Shown: piece by piece, positions 43,094 through 52,473 of the stretch
Numbering within the stretch: the first letter of the stretch is position 1
Layout of the letters: each line of letters opens with the position of its first letter
DNA from: JBOFIQ01 sp051654905
GTDB taxonomy: Bacteria; Actinomycetota; Actinomycetes; Propionibacteriales; Propionibacteriaceae
Assembly: GCA_051654905.1 (NCBI GenBank)
Contig: JBOFYY010000159.1
Location: 186,001-250,000, forward strand
Direction: 5' to 3'
DNA length: 64,000 bases
The notes under the pieces: model-generated
What the model was told of the DNA's origin: nothing
Seen by the model: only the letters and a program-made list of their open reading frames with translations
Database searches by the model: none
Made by a program: the position numbers and the translations under genes

Positions 43094-43113
43094 TCCTGAA
43101 TACAGTCAGGACA
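43094..43113 (+). promoter_or_regulatory. Hairpin in the secY leader
   Basis: GTCCTGA and TCAGGAC form a perfect 7-base stem around ATACAG, about 30 bases before the secY start. The secY promoter must lie in the 123-base gap; TAAGAT near 43050 is a possible -10. Confidence 0.4.
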
Positions 43114-43140
43114 CTCGTCGATCAAGGAAAGAGGGCTCGA

Positions 43141-44454
43141 GTGCTCGCCGCCTTCGGTAATGCGTTCCGAACTCCGGATCTTCGCAAAAAGATCCTGTTC
43201 ACGCTATGTGTCCTTGCTGTTTTTCGTCTCGGATCAGCAATCCCCGTCCCTAACGTAAATCTGCAGCAGATCAATGTTTGTCGTAGAGCTGCCGAGGCGG
43301 GCGATCAAGCTGGTTTGTATTCGATGATCAACCTATTCTCAGGTGGTGCGCTCTTGCAGCTTGCCATCTTTGCGTTAGGGATCATGCCGTACATTACGGC
43401 GTCGATTATCTTGCAGCTAATGACTGTAGTAGTGCCTCACCTAGAGGCGCTAAAGAAAGAAGGAGCTGCTGGGCAGACGAAAATCACCCAGTACACCCGG
43501 TACTTAACTTTGGCTTTGGCAGTCCTTAACGCTACAGCTTTTGTTACGTTGGCAGTTAGCGGACAGCTCTTTAATGGGTGTCCAGGCATTGTTTATGACA
43601 AAGGTATTTTCTCTGTTGTCGTGATGATTCTCACGATGACTGCAGGTACTGGTTTGATCATGTGGATGGGTGAGCTCATCACAGAACGTGGTATCGGCAA
43701 TGGTATGTCAGTGATGATTTTCACCCAGATTGCTGCTCAATTCCCGGCATCGCTATGGGCTATCAAGGTGCAGCATTCTGCTGGTCGTGACAAGGGATGG
43801 CTGCTATTTGCCCTTGTTATTGCAGTAGGTTTGCTGGTTATGTTGGGCGTCATCTTCATGGAGCAGGGACAGCGTCGTATCCCAGTGCAGTATGCCAAAC
43901 GCATGGTAGGAAGCCGCGTCTTTGGCGGAACTAGCACTTATATTCCATTGAAGGTTAACCAATCTGGTGTAATTCCAGTGATCTTCGCTAGCTCGATGCT
44001 GTATGTTCCGATGCTGTACTCGCAGTTTGCGCCATCTACCGGATTAGCTAAGTGGATTGCCCAGAACTTCACTAAGGGCGATCACCCGATCTACAACTTG
44101 ATTTACTTCCTTTTGATCATTGCTTTCTGCTACTTCTATGTAGCAATTACCTTCGATCCAGTTGAGATTAGCGACAATATGAAGAAATATGGTGGCTTCA
44201 TTCCAGGCATTCGTGCTGGTAAACCCACCGAACAGTATTTGTCCCATGTATTGTCGCGTCTGACAGCTCCAGGAGCCTTGTATCTTGCTTTGATCGCTAT
44301 GATCCCAACGCTGGCTTTCGTATGGCTAGGAGCTTCTGGCAAGTTCCCCTTCGGCGGTACCTCCATTCTGATTATCGTCGGGGTGGGTTTGGATACAGTC
44401 AAGCAAATCGAATCACAGCTACAGCAGCGTAATTACGAGGGTTTCCTTAAATAA
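43141..44454 (+). CDS. secY: Preprotein translocase subunit SecY
   Basis: The channel of the Sec translocase, with ten membrane segments expected in 437 aa. The start is GTG at 43141 after AAGGAAAGAGG. Motifs: LFSGGALLQLAIFALGIMPY ITASII in the plug/TM2b region, GELITERGIGNG, and YGGFIPGIRAGKPTEQYL in the cytoplasmic loop. adk follows after 49 bases. Confidence 0.97.
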   Translation: MLAAFGNAFRTPDLRKKILFTLCVLAVFRLGSAIPVPNVNLQQINVCRRAAEAGDQAGLYSMINLFSGGALLQLAIFALGIMPYITASIILQLMTVVVPHLEALKKEGAAGQTKITQYTRYLTLALAVLNATAFVTLAVSGQLFNGCPGIVYDKGIFSVVVMILTMTAGTGLIMWMGELITERGIGNGMSVMIFTQIAAQFPASLWAIKVQHSAGRDKGWLLFALVIAVGLLVMLGVIFMEQGQRRIPVQYAKRMVGSRVFGGTSTYIPLKVNQSGVIPVIFASSMLYVPMLYSQFAPSTGLAKWIAQNFTKGDHPIYNLIYFLLIIAFCYFYVAITFDPVEISDNMKKYGGFIPGIRAGKPTEQYLSHVLSRLTAPGALYLALIAMIPTLAFVWLGASGKFPFGGTSILIIVGVGLDTVKQIESQLQQRNYEGFLK

Positions 44455-44503
44455 CACTGGTCTGTAAAGCAGTATTTTTCTAGGCGATAGAGGAGTTTTA
44501 AGT

Positions 44504-45076
44504 ATGCGTATGTTAATCATGGGTCCCCCCGGAGCAGGCAAGGGCACTCAAGGAGCCCTCATCGCAGAAAAATACGATATTCCAGCGATCTCTACAGGAG
44601 ATATGTTCCGCGCGCTACGTCAAGAAGACTCTGAGTTGGCTAGGACTGTAAAAGAACTCGTTGACAATGGTCGCTACGTGCCAGATCACATTACCGAGGA
44701 AATTGTTTTCCAGCGGTTAGGTCGTAGCGACACTACTGACGGATTCTTACTCGACGGATTCCCTCGTACGATGCATCAGGTAGAGGCGCTGGATGGATTC
44801 CTTAGCAAACATGATCGTGACCTTGACATCGTCGTATCGCTAGTTGCTGACGTTGATGAAGTAGTGGGTCGACTACTTAAGCGTGCTCAGATCGAAGGCC
44901 GCGCTGATGACAATGAAGAAACGATTCGACGTCGTCAAGAAACTTATCTTGAGCAAACTCAGCCTCTTATTGAGACCTACCGCAAGCAAGGGATTCTACT
45001 GGAAGTAGATGCAATGGGTGCAGTTGACGAGGTTGCTGCCCGCATCTTTACCGGTATCGATAAGAAACTTTCCTAA
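44504..45076 (+). CDS. adk: Adenylate kinase
   Basis: Interconverts ATP, AMP and ADP. The 190-aa protein has GPPGAGKGTQGALIAEKY (P-loop), STGDMFRA, DGFPRTMHQVEAL and a short LID (KRAQIEGRADDNEET) without the zinc-finger insert, the short form common in actinobacteria. The stop overlaps the map start by one base. Confidence 0.97.
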   Translation: MRMLIMGPPGAGKGTQGALIAEKYDIPAISTGDMFRALRQEDSELARTVKELVDNGRYVPDHITEEIVFQRLGRSDTTDGFLLDGFPRTMHQVEALDGFLSKHDRDLDIVVSLVADVDEVVGRLLKRAQIEGRADDNEETIRRRQETYLEQTQPLIETYRKQGILLEVDAMGAVDEVAARIFTGIDKKLS

Positions 45077-45921
45077 TGGTGGGATTGCCTCGCGGTACCG
45101 AAATCAAAACGGCCGACCAGCTCTGTGTAATGCGTCGCGCGGGTCTTATTGTCGATGAAGTTTTGACGACAATCACTCGTGAGGCAAAAGCTGGTATGAC
45201 GACCAAAGATCTCGATGCTATTGCTGCAGGAATCATTGCTAGCCGGGGAGCACATTCTCCTTATTTGGGTTATGGAACCCAGTGGGGGATGCCTCCTTAT
45301 CCGGCAGTGACTTGTGTTTCAGTAAATGAAGCGATTGTTCACGGTATTCCCGGAGATCGGGTCTTAGTCGATGGCGATTTGGTCAGTGTCGATATTGCGC
45401 TAGGTGTCGATGGTTGGTTTGCTGATGCGGCTCGTAGTTTTGCTATCGGCGAGATCTCTGCAGAAGTTGCAGCTCTTTCTGAAGCCACTCGCAAAGCTAT
45501 GGCGGTGGGAGTGGCTACCGCTCGTGCTGGTAGAAAACTTGGTGACGTCGAACATGCGATTGAAGCAAGTATTGAAGCCGAGCCAATCGAGTACGGGATC
45601 GTCGAGGAATATACCGGACATGGTATTGGTTCAGCGATGCATCAGCCGCCAGATGTTTTCAACTACGGTAAAAAAGGTCGTGGTCCCAAACTGGTTTCTG
45701 GGTTAGCGCTAGCTATTGAGCCGATGGTTACATTAGGGGATCCAGCCAATGACACTTTGGCTGATGGCTGGACAGTAGTCACTCGCGATGGCAGCGTAGC
45801 TGCACATTGGGAAAATACGGTGGTAATCACTGATAAGGGATTGTGGATTCTCACTGAGGCCGATGGTGGCGAAGCTCTGTTGAGAGAGCACGGCGCACCG
45901 TTCGCTCCTTTAGCTGATTAG
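45076..45921 (+). CDS. map: Type I methionine aminopeptidase
   Basis: Removes N-terminal methionine from nascent proteins. The 281-aa protein has the pita-bread metal ligands in DLVSVDIALGVDGWFADAAR (two Asp), TGHGIGSAMHQPP (His), AIEPMVTLG (Glu) and HWENTVVIT (Glu). It ends the secY-adk-map unit; infA, which usually follows, is 5 kb away. Confidence 0.97.
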   Translation: MVGLPRGTEIKTADQLCVMRRAGLIVDEVLTTITREAKAGMTTKDLDAIAAGIIASRGAHSPYLGYGTQWGMPPYPAVTCVSVNEAIVHGIPGDRVLVDGDLVSVDIALGVDGWFADAARSFAIGEISAEVAALSEATRKAMAVGVATARAGRKLGDVEHAIEASIEAEPIEYGIVEEYTGHGIGSAMHQPPDVFNYGKKGRGPKLVSGLALAIEPMVTLGDPANDTLADGWTVVTRDGSVAAHWENTVVITDKGLWILTEADGGEALLREHGAPFAPLAD

Positions 45922-45929
45922 GTTTTTCT

Positions 45930-47231
45930 ATGCACAAAGACGCGAAAGTGATCGATGTAGCGATGGATGTCGCTGATCTGCTCGTGTCGATGGGAATGCC
46001 CCTTACCGACGTCGTGCAACTTTCATCGGATGTGTGTAGATCGCAAGCATCTCGCTGGGTTCATGTGGACGCAGCTACAACGATGATTGTCTTTTCACAA
46101 GACGGAACCGATACCGAGCCGCCGTTTACCCAGATGCGGCCAGTACAAGCTAGACCGTTGGACTATGCTGTCATGCAGCATGTTGTTGATGGGGTAGCTG
46201 AGTTAAGTGCTGGTGAGAAAAGTTTAGAAGAACTTGAAAATCAGTGTCATCAGCTTATGCTGCCTTGTAGCTATTCTCCGTGGCGGTTGATGCTTTCAGC
46301 CGGAACGATCTCAGCGGCATGTTGTCTCCTTTTCGGGGCCTCGATACCTGTTCTAATTGCTACGTTCCTTATCGGATGTTTGGGAGAGCGAGTCGCAACG
46401 CTGTTTTCGTTATGGGGTCTCCCGGCACTGGTTTCGCAAGCTTCGGCTGCTTTCGTCATCACTATGGCATCTATCTCTACTGCGAAAGTAGGTACCTATT
46501 TTGGGATTCCAATGGAGGCAGAGTCGCTGATCGTAGGTGGCATTGTCATGTTGGTGGTCGGTATGAAATTCGTGGCTGCTTTCTTAGACGCTCTTGATGG
46601 TTATTACGTCAGTGCTGCTGCCGGTATTTTGCGAGTAGCAATGCTGACAGCCGGTATTGTAATGGGTATTTTGATAGCTTTGTGGCTGCTGATTCAGTTG
46701 GGAGTTAGCGTCGGGCTAGGCGCTGAGCAGCTAGGACTAGGCCAACCAATAGGACAAGTAATTGGGGCAGCTATCATCGCAGGTGCTTACGCGTGGTATT
46801 GCCACGCCAATGTGCCTGGAGTGATTGTGTCAGTACTTTTGGGTGCAGCTACTTGGATCATATTTATGTTGGTCTGGAGGGCTGGTATCGCAGAAGTTCC
46901 TGCTAGCGGTATTGCTTCAGTGCTAGCTGGTATTGCTGCTGCTACGTTGAGTAAGCGATGGCGGATTCCGTCGTTAGCGCTAATGACTGCCGGTATCGTG
47001 ACTATGGTGCCAGGGCTACGTCTCTATATGGGACTGATGCAGGCAGTATCTGCACCGTTATGGACGCCAGCCTTTTTCGATGGAATAACGACGCTTTTAG
47101 TTGCAGTAGGAATTGGTTTAGCTATTGCAGTAGGAGCGTCTGTCGGGGTGGTTTTGGGTCGTCCACTACGAAAAAGTATTCACAGAGTTGCTTCATACGG
47201 TTTATCTCGCCGCGAGGACAAGGCAGAATAG
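45930..47231 (+). CDS. Threonine/serine exporter family protein (ThrE-like)
   Basis: A 433-aa protein with a cytoplasmic N-terminal half and about nine or ten hydrophobic segments after residue 120. VIDVAMDVADLLVSMGMPLT and VHVDAATTMIVFS match the start of the ThrE domain, and PALVSQASAAFVITM, GGIVMLVVGMKFVAAFLDAL and MVPGLRLYMGLM match the two membrane halves. ThrE of Corynebacterium exports threonine and serine. It starts nine bases after map. Confidence 0.87.
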   Translation: MHKDAKVIDVAMDVADLLVSMGMPLTDVVQLSSDVCRSQASRWVHVDAATTMIVFSQDGTDTEPPFTQMRPVQARPLDYAVMQHVVDGVAELSAGEKSLEELENQCHQLMLPCSYSPWRLMLSAGTISAACCLLFGASIPVLIATFLIGCLGERVATLFSLWGLPALVSQASAAFVITMASISTAKVGTYFGIPMEAESLIVGGIVMLVVGMKFVAAFLDALDGYYVSAAAGILRVAMLTAGIVMGILIALWLLIQLGVSVGLGAEQLGLGQPIGQVIGAAIIAGAYAWYCHANVPGVIVSVLLGAATWIIFMLVWRAGIAEVPASGIASVLAGIAAATLSKRWRIPSLALMTAGIVTMVPGLRLYMGLMQAVSAPLWTPAFFDGITTLLVAVGIGLAIAVGASVGVVLGRPLRKSIHRVASYGLSRREDKAE

Positions 47232-47236
47232 AGTCT

Positions 47237-48292
47237 ATGCCTATGTCGCGTGACCTCAGTCTCTTAAATGATTTGTGGTTGACTTTACCTGAAGGTAATC
47301 CGATAGATATAGAAGATAAGCTCGCATCGGCGCGCGTCGTCGAGGTACTGGATGCCTTGCCGCCGGTCACTCGAGATCCGTTAGTGCCGTGGACGTATCA
47401 AGAACCAATTCAGATTGCACTTAAGAATCGAGATTGGGCAGCTCTTGCTGCAATATATGGCTCGGTAACATCGCTGGAGCGTTCGTATCTCCTCGATATT
47501 GTTTTAGACAATGTCGAGGAGGGTATGACGTTGGATTGGCGAGAAGAAGCCGCAAACGATCCGGTAGGCATGCTGGTGAGGGCTCGGGAGTTAGAGCGAA
47601 TCGCTTGGTCTGATAAGGCGAATGCCGGCAAAGATGGACTTACCGACTTTGCTGCGGTGAGCGTCGAAACTAATCTTGAATGGGCAGCAGAGCTATGTAA
47701 TGAAGCCGCCAAGTTCCTTCCTCAGGATCCTACGCCGTGGGTTATTGCTCAAAAAACTGTAATTGGTGATAGAGATGCGGTATTTGCGATTGCCAAAAAA
47801 TGGCAAGCTATTGATGAGTTTCATTACTTTGGCAATCTGGGATTATTGGCGATGCTATCTCCCAAAATAGTGGGAAATGATGATGATCGGTTAGGGTTGG
47901 CTCGTCATCTCCATACTCGTGCTCCGCAGGGAAATCTTGCTCATTTGATTATCTGTGATGCGCTATGCGATATGTATTTGAGCGCAGTACGCGATGGTAG
48001 TTCACCATCAGAGGCAGATCAAGTTTTTATAGATAATATCGAGTTAATTAAATCTGCTTATTCTGCAACGGTTGCTAGCCCAACATGGCAAGTAAATTGG
48101 CTAGAAGGAATGGTTCGTAACCTGTTTGGTTTCTGTTTCTTCTTTGGTGATGCTAATGATCTGGCGTGGCAAGAATTATTAGCGACCCAAGGGCACATGA
48201 TGGATATTCCTTGGCGTCTTAAAGGCAGCTTGGGAGTTCACCACTACCAATGGGCGCGAGGCTGGTGTGTGCGTCACGTTGTTAGACCTTGA
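47237..48292 (+). CDS. Hypothetical protein, 351 aa
   Basis: I do not recognise this family. The start is set at ATG 47237 (MPMSRDLSLLNDLW; ATG 47243 is also possible), just after thrE; the longer open frame from 46958 would overlap thrE by 270 bases. The protein is soluble, acidic and mostly helical by appearance, with many Trp and Ala-Leu repeats such as NLEWAAELCNEAAKFLPQD and WARELLATQGH-like WQELLATQGH, suggesting a TPR-like helical-repeat fold. No catalytic motif is seen. Probably co-transcribed with thrE. Confidence 0.8.
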   Translation: MPMSRDLSLLNDLWLTLPEGNPIDIEDKLASARVVEVLDALPPVTRDPLVPWTYQEPIQIALKNRDWAALAAIYGSVTSLERSYLLDIVLDNVEEGMTLDWREEAANDPVGMLVRARELERIAWSDKANAGKDGLTDFAAVSVETNLEWAAELCNEAAKFLPQDPTPWVIAQKTVIGDRDAVFAIAKKWQAIDEFHYFGNLGLLAMLSPKIVGNDDDRLGLARHLHTRAPQGNLAHLIICDALCDMYLSAVRDGSSPSEADQVFIDNIELIKSAYSATVASPTWQVNWLEGMVRNLFGFCFFFGDANDLAWQELLATQGHMMDIPWRLKGSLGVHHYQWARGWCVRHVVRP

Positions 48293-48327
48293 ACGAATCA
48301 AACCTGAAACAATGACAGAAAGCGACA

Positions 48328-49212
48328 ATGGTAGCTAGTACTGATCTGTGTTCTCTATCTTGGGATTCTCTCTCTGGCTGGGGGACTGCCGCCCGGGCGC
48401 AATTTTGGGTTGCGATTGAGCAACCTGGTTCTTGGGGAAAGAAAGCTTTTAGCGATTCGTTGTTGCCAGATGAGCTTGCTGCGTTTGAACGTACTTGTAA
48501 AGAAGCTGGTGGGAAAGCATTACTCATCCGTAAAGTTGGTGTACATTATAGCGAATCTGATTCTCGTCGGATCTATATTTCTGGGGGATCGCTGGAAGCT
48601 CCTTGGCTGGTGAGCGGGGTGGTAGCAGATCCAATGATGTTGCTAGATCTACCATTTTCGCGATTATGCGATAGTACTCCGCCGGTATTGCCTGGTTTTG
48701 CCGAAGCTGCCGCGATAGCGCTGATTTGCACTAATGGAAAACGTGATGTGTGTTGCGCGGTTCGAGGTCGTCCATTGGCTGAATCAGCGGCGCAGATAGC
48801 ACCCGATAGAGTCTGGGAAGCATCTCATACCGGAGGGCATCGCTTTGCTCCTACCGCGGTGGTCTTACCGACGGGACAGATGTTGGCTCATGTTTCACTA
48901 GATGATGTTATTTCTTCAATTCGGGCTGCAGATGAAGGGATGCTTGCAGTGGTTGGGCCAGGGGATCGTGGGCGAAGTCAACTGGAACAATCTGCGCAAA
49001 CAGCAGAGTCTTGGGTTCGTTCCCATGCTCGTGAGTACGATCTTGATACATTGGCTACGGTTGTAGTTGACGATATTGCTACGGTCGTTCATACCGATGG
49101 TCGCTCGTGGCGGTTACGAGTAGCTAAGACTTCTATCGGGCAAGAATTACAAGATTCTTGTGGACGTGATCCTCATGATGCAGCGGTGTGGACAGCAGAA
49201 TTACTGTCTTAA
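48328..49212 (+). CDS. Sucrase/ferredoxin-like family protein
   Basis: A 294-aa protein of the Suc_Fer-like (thioredoxin-fold ferredoxin) family. The Fe-S-type motif is seen as CTNGKRDVCCAVRGRPLA (about 131-148) followed by SHTGGHRFAPTAVVLPTG, an HxxxH pattern like that of the yeast Apd1 relatives, where two Cys and two His bind a [2Fe-2S] cluster. The electron partner is unknown. It begins 35 bases after the preceding gene. Confidence 0.85.
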   Translation: MVASTDLCSLSWDSLSGWGTAARAQFWVAIEQPGSWGKKAFSDSLLPDELAAFERTCKEAGGKALLIRKVGVHYSESDSRRIYISGGSLEAPWLVSGVVADPMMLLDLPFSRLCDSTPPVLPGFAEAAAIALICTNGKRDVCCAVRGRPLAESAAQIAPDRVWEASHTGGHRFAPTAVVLPTGQMLAHVSLDDVISSIRAADEGMLAVVGPGDRGRSQLEQSAQTAESWVRSHAREYDLDTLATVVVDDIATVVHTDGRSWRLRVAKTSIGQELQDSCGRDPHDAAVWTAELLS

Positions 49213-49242
49213 TAGGGTTTTATAAGCGAAGGGAGTCGATAG

Positions 49243-50238
49243 GTGGCAACGGTACTTCCTACCAGACGTTTAGGTAGCAGCGATTTAGAAATTACAACCG
49301 TCGGGTTGGGCTGTAATGCGATAACTCTGGGACGAATAGATCATCCTAAGCAAGTGGATGCGCTGCTTGGTGCTTGTCTGGATACGGGAATAGCTTGGCT
49401 CGATACAGCCGCGTTATATGGCGGAAGCGACCAACTATCAGAAACGTTACTGGGGCAGATGCTGCGAGGCAGACGAGACGAGTTCGTTATTGCTACTAAG
49501 TGTGGGCACTCACTAGAACCGCTTGCCGCGACGATCGACTACGGACTGCGCGGTTCGCGAACGTATATTCGTAGAGCGGTAGAGGGATCGTTGCGACGGT
49601 TGCGCACAGATTGGATTGATCTTTTTCAAATCCACGAATATGACGATCAAACTCCGCTTTCTGAGACAGTCGGGGCGCTAGAAGAGTTAGTGGCCGAAGG
49701 AAAAATCCGTGCTTATGGGCATTCTAATTTCCCGCTAGCTGCTATGCAGGAAGCCAAAAATGTAGCGGAGCAGACTGCGTCTATAGGTTTTGTTAGCGCT
49801 CAAGATCAGTATTCGCTATTGCAGCGTGGTATTGAGCAAGATGGTAGAGCAGACTTTCTTACAGAGCATGGAGTGGGTTTGCTGCCGTATTATCCGTTGG
49901 CCTCTGGGATATTAACGGGTAAGTACCGTCAGGGGAGTATCCCTGTGGGAAGTCGGTTGGAGCAGAAGCCAGAGCGTTTAGCAGGGGTAAGTTGGTCGCG
50001 TCTGGAGGCATATCGCGACTTGTGTCGCCAAATAGATGCACCGATGGCAGCAGTTTCGCTGGCATGGTTATTAACGCGTAAGCCAGTGACTGCTGTGATT
50101 GCAGGGGCCAGATCCCCAGAGCAAGTTCACGCTAATGCTTATGGAGCTTTGTTATCGCTAGATGACGATGTGGTTGCTGAGATTTCAGAGATTTTTGCAG
50201 TAGCTAAGGAGGATACTGCCCATGGCAACTATTCATAA
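49243..50238 (+). CDS. Aldo/keto reductase
   Basis: A 331-aa NAD(P)H-dependent oxidoreductase with a TIM barrel. The start is GTG 49243 behind GAAGGGAG. Motifs: LDTAALYGGSDQLSETLLG with the catalytic Tyr, FVIATKCG with the Lys, WIDLFQIHEY with the His, GKIRAYGHSNF and the nucleotide-binding end region TAVIAGARSPEQVHANA. The substrate cannot be read from sequence. Its end overlaps the next start by 17 bases. Confidence 0.92.
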   Translation: MATVLPTRRLGSSDLEITTVGLGCNAITLGRIDHPKQVDALLGACLDTGIAWLDTAALYGGSDQLSETLLGQMLRGRRDEFVIATKCGHSLEPLAATIDYGLRGSRTYIRRAVEGSLRRLRTDWIDLFQIHEYDDQTPLSETVGALEELVAEGKIRAYGHSNFPLAAMQEAKNVAEQTASIGFVSAQDQYSLLQRGIEQDGRADFLTEHGVGLLPYYPLASGILTGKYRQGSIPVGSRLEQKPERLAGVSWSRLEAYRDLCRQIDAPMAAVSLAWLLTRKPVTAVIAGARSPEQVHANAYGALLSLDDDVVAEISEIFAVAKEDTAHGNYS

Positions 50239-50905
50239 GATCCAAGAATCAGATATTGCAGCTGTTGCTAAACGTCTTTCCCAGCGGCGTCGGGAGTTAT
50301 CTGTACAGGATCCTTCTTGGTGGCAGGATGCTGAAGATGCCATTGTCAAACATGCAGAGTATTTATCTTTTTTGATTCTTGACTCTGATGCGCAGGCTTT
50401 TAGCTATGGCGACGATGTAATGATCGCGGCTTGGTCGCGTGGTCAGTGGGTTATTGAAGACGCGGCTATTTCTGACTGGGAGGCTAGCGCGGAGGCATTA
50501 TGGTCTGCAGTTGTCGCAGAGATTAGCGGAGAATCGATACGAATTTCAGCTGCACCGTCAGAGCATAAGCGAGCAAAATTTGCGCAGAGTCACAGGTTGG
50601 CCTGGTCGGAATCTTGGTGGCATATTCCGGTTTCTCCTACTGCGCCTCCTACGACTATGGCTGCTACTCAAGTAGGCGGTTATGTAGCTCATATTGATTG
50701 GTCGGCGCCGATTTATAATCATGGCGGTCCGCTGTTATTGCTGAATGATCCCACTGCTGAGGTGCTTGCAGCGGCAATAACAGCAGCGCCAGATTTAGGA
50801 TGCGGAATGGTTGCAGTCTGCCAACGAGAACTAGCGGAAGTAACTGCTGTTACAACTGCTGGTTTGCAGCATCATTGCGACTTTTATGAAGGTATCGCAG
50901 CCTAG
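50222..50905 (+). CDS. GNAT-like protein (tentative)
   Basis: A 227-aa protein overlapping the reductase by 17 bases, so translation is likely coupled. The N-terminal IQESDIAAVAKRLSQRRREL and the C-terminal GCGMVAVCQRELAEVTAVTT resemble parts of GNAT acetyltransferases, but I see no clear acetyl-CoA loop (Q/R-x-x-G-x-G/A). It may be a degenerate acetyltransferase or another fold. Last gene before infA. Confidence 0.6.
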   Translation: MATIHKIQESDIAAVAKRLSQRRRELSVQDPSWWQDAEDAIVKHAEYLSFLILDSDAQAFSYGDDVMIAAWSRGQWVIEDAAISDWEASAEALWSAVVAEISGESIRISAAPSEHKRAKFAQSHRLAWSESWWHIPVSPTAPPTTMAATQVGGYVAHIDWSAPIYNHGGPLLLLNDPTAEVLAAAITAAPDLGCGMVAVCQRELAEVTAVTTAGLQHHCDFYEGIAA

Positions 50906-50990
50906 AATTGGCTGTTAGCGCTTTAACGGAGTAGAGTTGTTCAGTGGTCGCCTGTGTCGGCGACATCTACGCGCTCGAATCAAGGAGATC

Positions 50991-51212
50991 ATGGCGAAGA
51001 AGGAAGGTGCTCTCGAATTAGAGGGGCACGTCGTCGAAGCATTACCCAATGCAATGTTCCGGGTGGAACTGAGCAATGGGCACCGCGTTCTGGCGACCAT
51101 AAGTGGCAAGATGCGACAGCATTACATTCGCATCATTCCTAATGACCGCGTTGTGGTCGAACTCTCGCCGTACGACTTAACTCGTGGACGTATTGTCTAC
51201 CGACATAAGTAA
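50991..51212 (+). CDS. infA: Translation initiation factor IF-1
   Basis: IF-1 blocks the A site during initiation. The ATG at 50991 follows AAGGAG and gives the standard 73 aa MAKKEGALELEGHVVEALPN...RGRIVYRHK; the frame from 50937 adds 18 non-conserved residues. It is an OB-fold protein. Confidence 0.98.
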   Translation: MAKKEGALELEGHVVEALPNAMFRVELSNGHRVLATISGKMRQHYIRIIPNDRVVVELSPYDLTRGRIVYRHK

Positions 51213-51248
51213 CCAAAACCCGCATAACACCACACAGAAAGAAGCTCG

Positions 51249-51362
51249 ATGAAGGTTCAGCCGAGCGTCAAGGCGATCTGCGACAAGTGCAAGGTCATTC
51301 GTCGCCATGGTCGTGTGATGGTTATTTGTGAGAACCCGCGCCATAAGCAGCGACAGGGCTGA
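51249..51362 (+). CDS. rpmJ: 50S ribosomal protein L36
   Basis: A 37-aa ribosomal protein read directly from the sequence: MKVQPSVKAICDKCKVIRRH and ...ICENPRHKQRQG. The zinc ligands Cys11, Cys14, Cys27 and His32 are all present, so this is the zinc-binding form. GAAAGAAG lies upstream. It sits between infA and rpsM, the standard place. Confidence 0.97.
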   Translation: MKVQPSVKAICDKCKVIRRHGRVMVICENPRHKQRQG

Positions 51363-51600
51363 GTGAAAGCTCACATAGCCTTGCCGGCTTAGTCAGGTAA
51401 TGACTGGAACGGGCCTCGCAAGACATCATCGCCCCGGAGAGAGCTCACCGGGACAATTCAACAACGTGACTGCAAGCCTCACGGCAAGATTGTGAGGTAG
51501 AACCTCCGGGCGAAGGCCGGAGCCCCGCCGCGAGGAGACTCGCACAGGCAGTGGGGACGCACCACGCAGACACCTTCGCACGATCCGAAAGGACCGCCAC
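51363..51600 (+). promoter_or_regulatory. Leader before rpsM
   Basis: A 238-base gap, long for this cluster. Two hairpins are visible: CCTCAC/GTGAGG (about 51478-51498) and CTCCGG/CCGGAG (about 51506-51523). The alpha operon is controlled by S4 in some bacteria; no known S4 site is recognised here. Confidence 0.35.
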
Positions 51601-51975
51601 ATGGCACGCCTTATTGGTGTCGACCTACCGCGCGAAAAGCGTTTAGAGGTTGCCCTTACTTACATTTACGGCATGGGTAAGACCCGCGCCGCTAAGGCCC
51701 TGGAGGCCACTGGCATCAGTGGTGACCTCCGTGTCCACCAGCTTACGGACGACCATCTCGTCGCGCTTCGTGACTTCATTGAAGCTAACTACGAAGTCGA
51801 GGGTGATCTTCGCCGTACCGTTGCTGCCGATATCCGTCGCAAGATTGAGATCGGTTGCTACCAGGGACGCCGCCATCGCAGCGGTCTTCCGGTACACGGT
51901 CAGCGCACCCGTACGAATGCACGCACCCGCAAGGGTAAGAAGAAGGCCGTCGCCGGCAAGAAGAAGGCCCGCTAA
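51601..51975 (+). CDS. rpsM: 30S ribosomal protein S13
   Basis: S13 bridges the 30S head with the 50S and P-site tRNA. The 124-aa protein has MARLIGVDLPREKRLEVALT, YIYGMGKTRA, IEIGCYQGRRHRSGLPVHGQ RTRTNART and a Lys-rich tail. Confidence 0.98.
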   Translation: MARLIGVDLPREKRLEVALTYIYGMGKTRAAKALEATGISGDLRVHQLTDDHLVALRDFIEANYEVEGDLRRTVAADIRRKIEIGCYQGRRHRSGLPVHGQRTRTNARTRKGKKKAVAGKKKAR

Positions 51976-52015
51976 CCAGCGGCCCGGACACTGAGATCCA
52001 GGAGTAATAAAACTT

Positions 52016-52438
52016 ATGGCTACTGCAGGCCGTACTGCCGCCCAGAAGGCCGCCGCTGCGAAGCAGAAGGTGCGCCGCAAGGAAAAGAAAAACATTGTCG
52101 CCGGGCAGGCGCATATCAAGAGCACCTTCAATAACACGATTATTGCCATCACCGATCCTACTGGTGCGGTAATTTCGTGGGCTTCCGCCGGCACCGTCGG
52201 TTTCAAGGGCTCCCGCAAGTCGACCCCATTCGCCGCGCAGATGGCTGCCGAGGCTGCGGGTCGTCGTGCAATGGACCACGGCATGAAGCGCGTGGACGTT
52301 TTCGTGAAGGGCCCGGGTTCGGGTCGTGAAACAGCAATCCGTTCGCTTGGGGCCGTTGGCCTTGAGGTCGGCGCTATTTCCGACGTTACCCCAGTTCCCC
52401 ATAACGGCTGCCGTCCTCCGAAGCGCCGCCGCGTCTAA
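52016..52438 (+). CDS. rpsK: 30S ribosomal protein S11
   Basis: S11 forms part of the platform. The 140-aa protein has a Lys-rich N-terminus, IKSTFNNTIIAITDPTGAVI, WASAGTVGFKGSRKSTPFAA and DVTPVPHNGCRPPKRRRV. AGGAGTAATAA lies upstream. Confidence 0.98.
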   Translation: MATAGRTAAQKAAAAKQKVRRKEKKNIVAGQAHIKSTFNNTIIAITDPTGAVISWASAGTVGFKGSRKSTPFAAQMAAEAAGRRAMDHGMKRVDVFVKGPGSGRETAIRSLGAVGLEVGAISDVTPVPHNGCRPPKRRRV

Positions 52439-52473
52439 TCATCGCCCGATCGAAGTAGAAGGACTGAACTAGA

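Noticed and set aside
46958..47236. Extended start of the hypothetical gene
   Set aside because: It would overlap thrE by 270 bases in another frame with low-quality sequence; ATG 47237 gives a clean start.
51363..51600. tRNA-like or small gene before rpsM
   Set aside because: Stem-loops are present, but no cloverleaf, CCA-type end or open frame with SD could be assembled.
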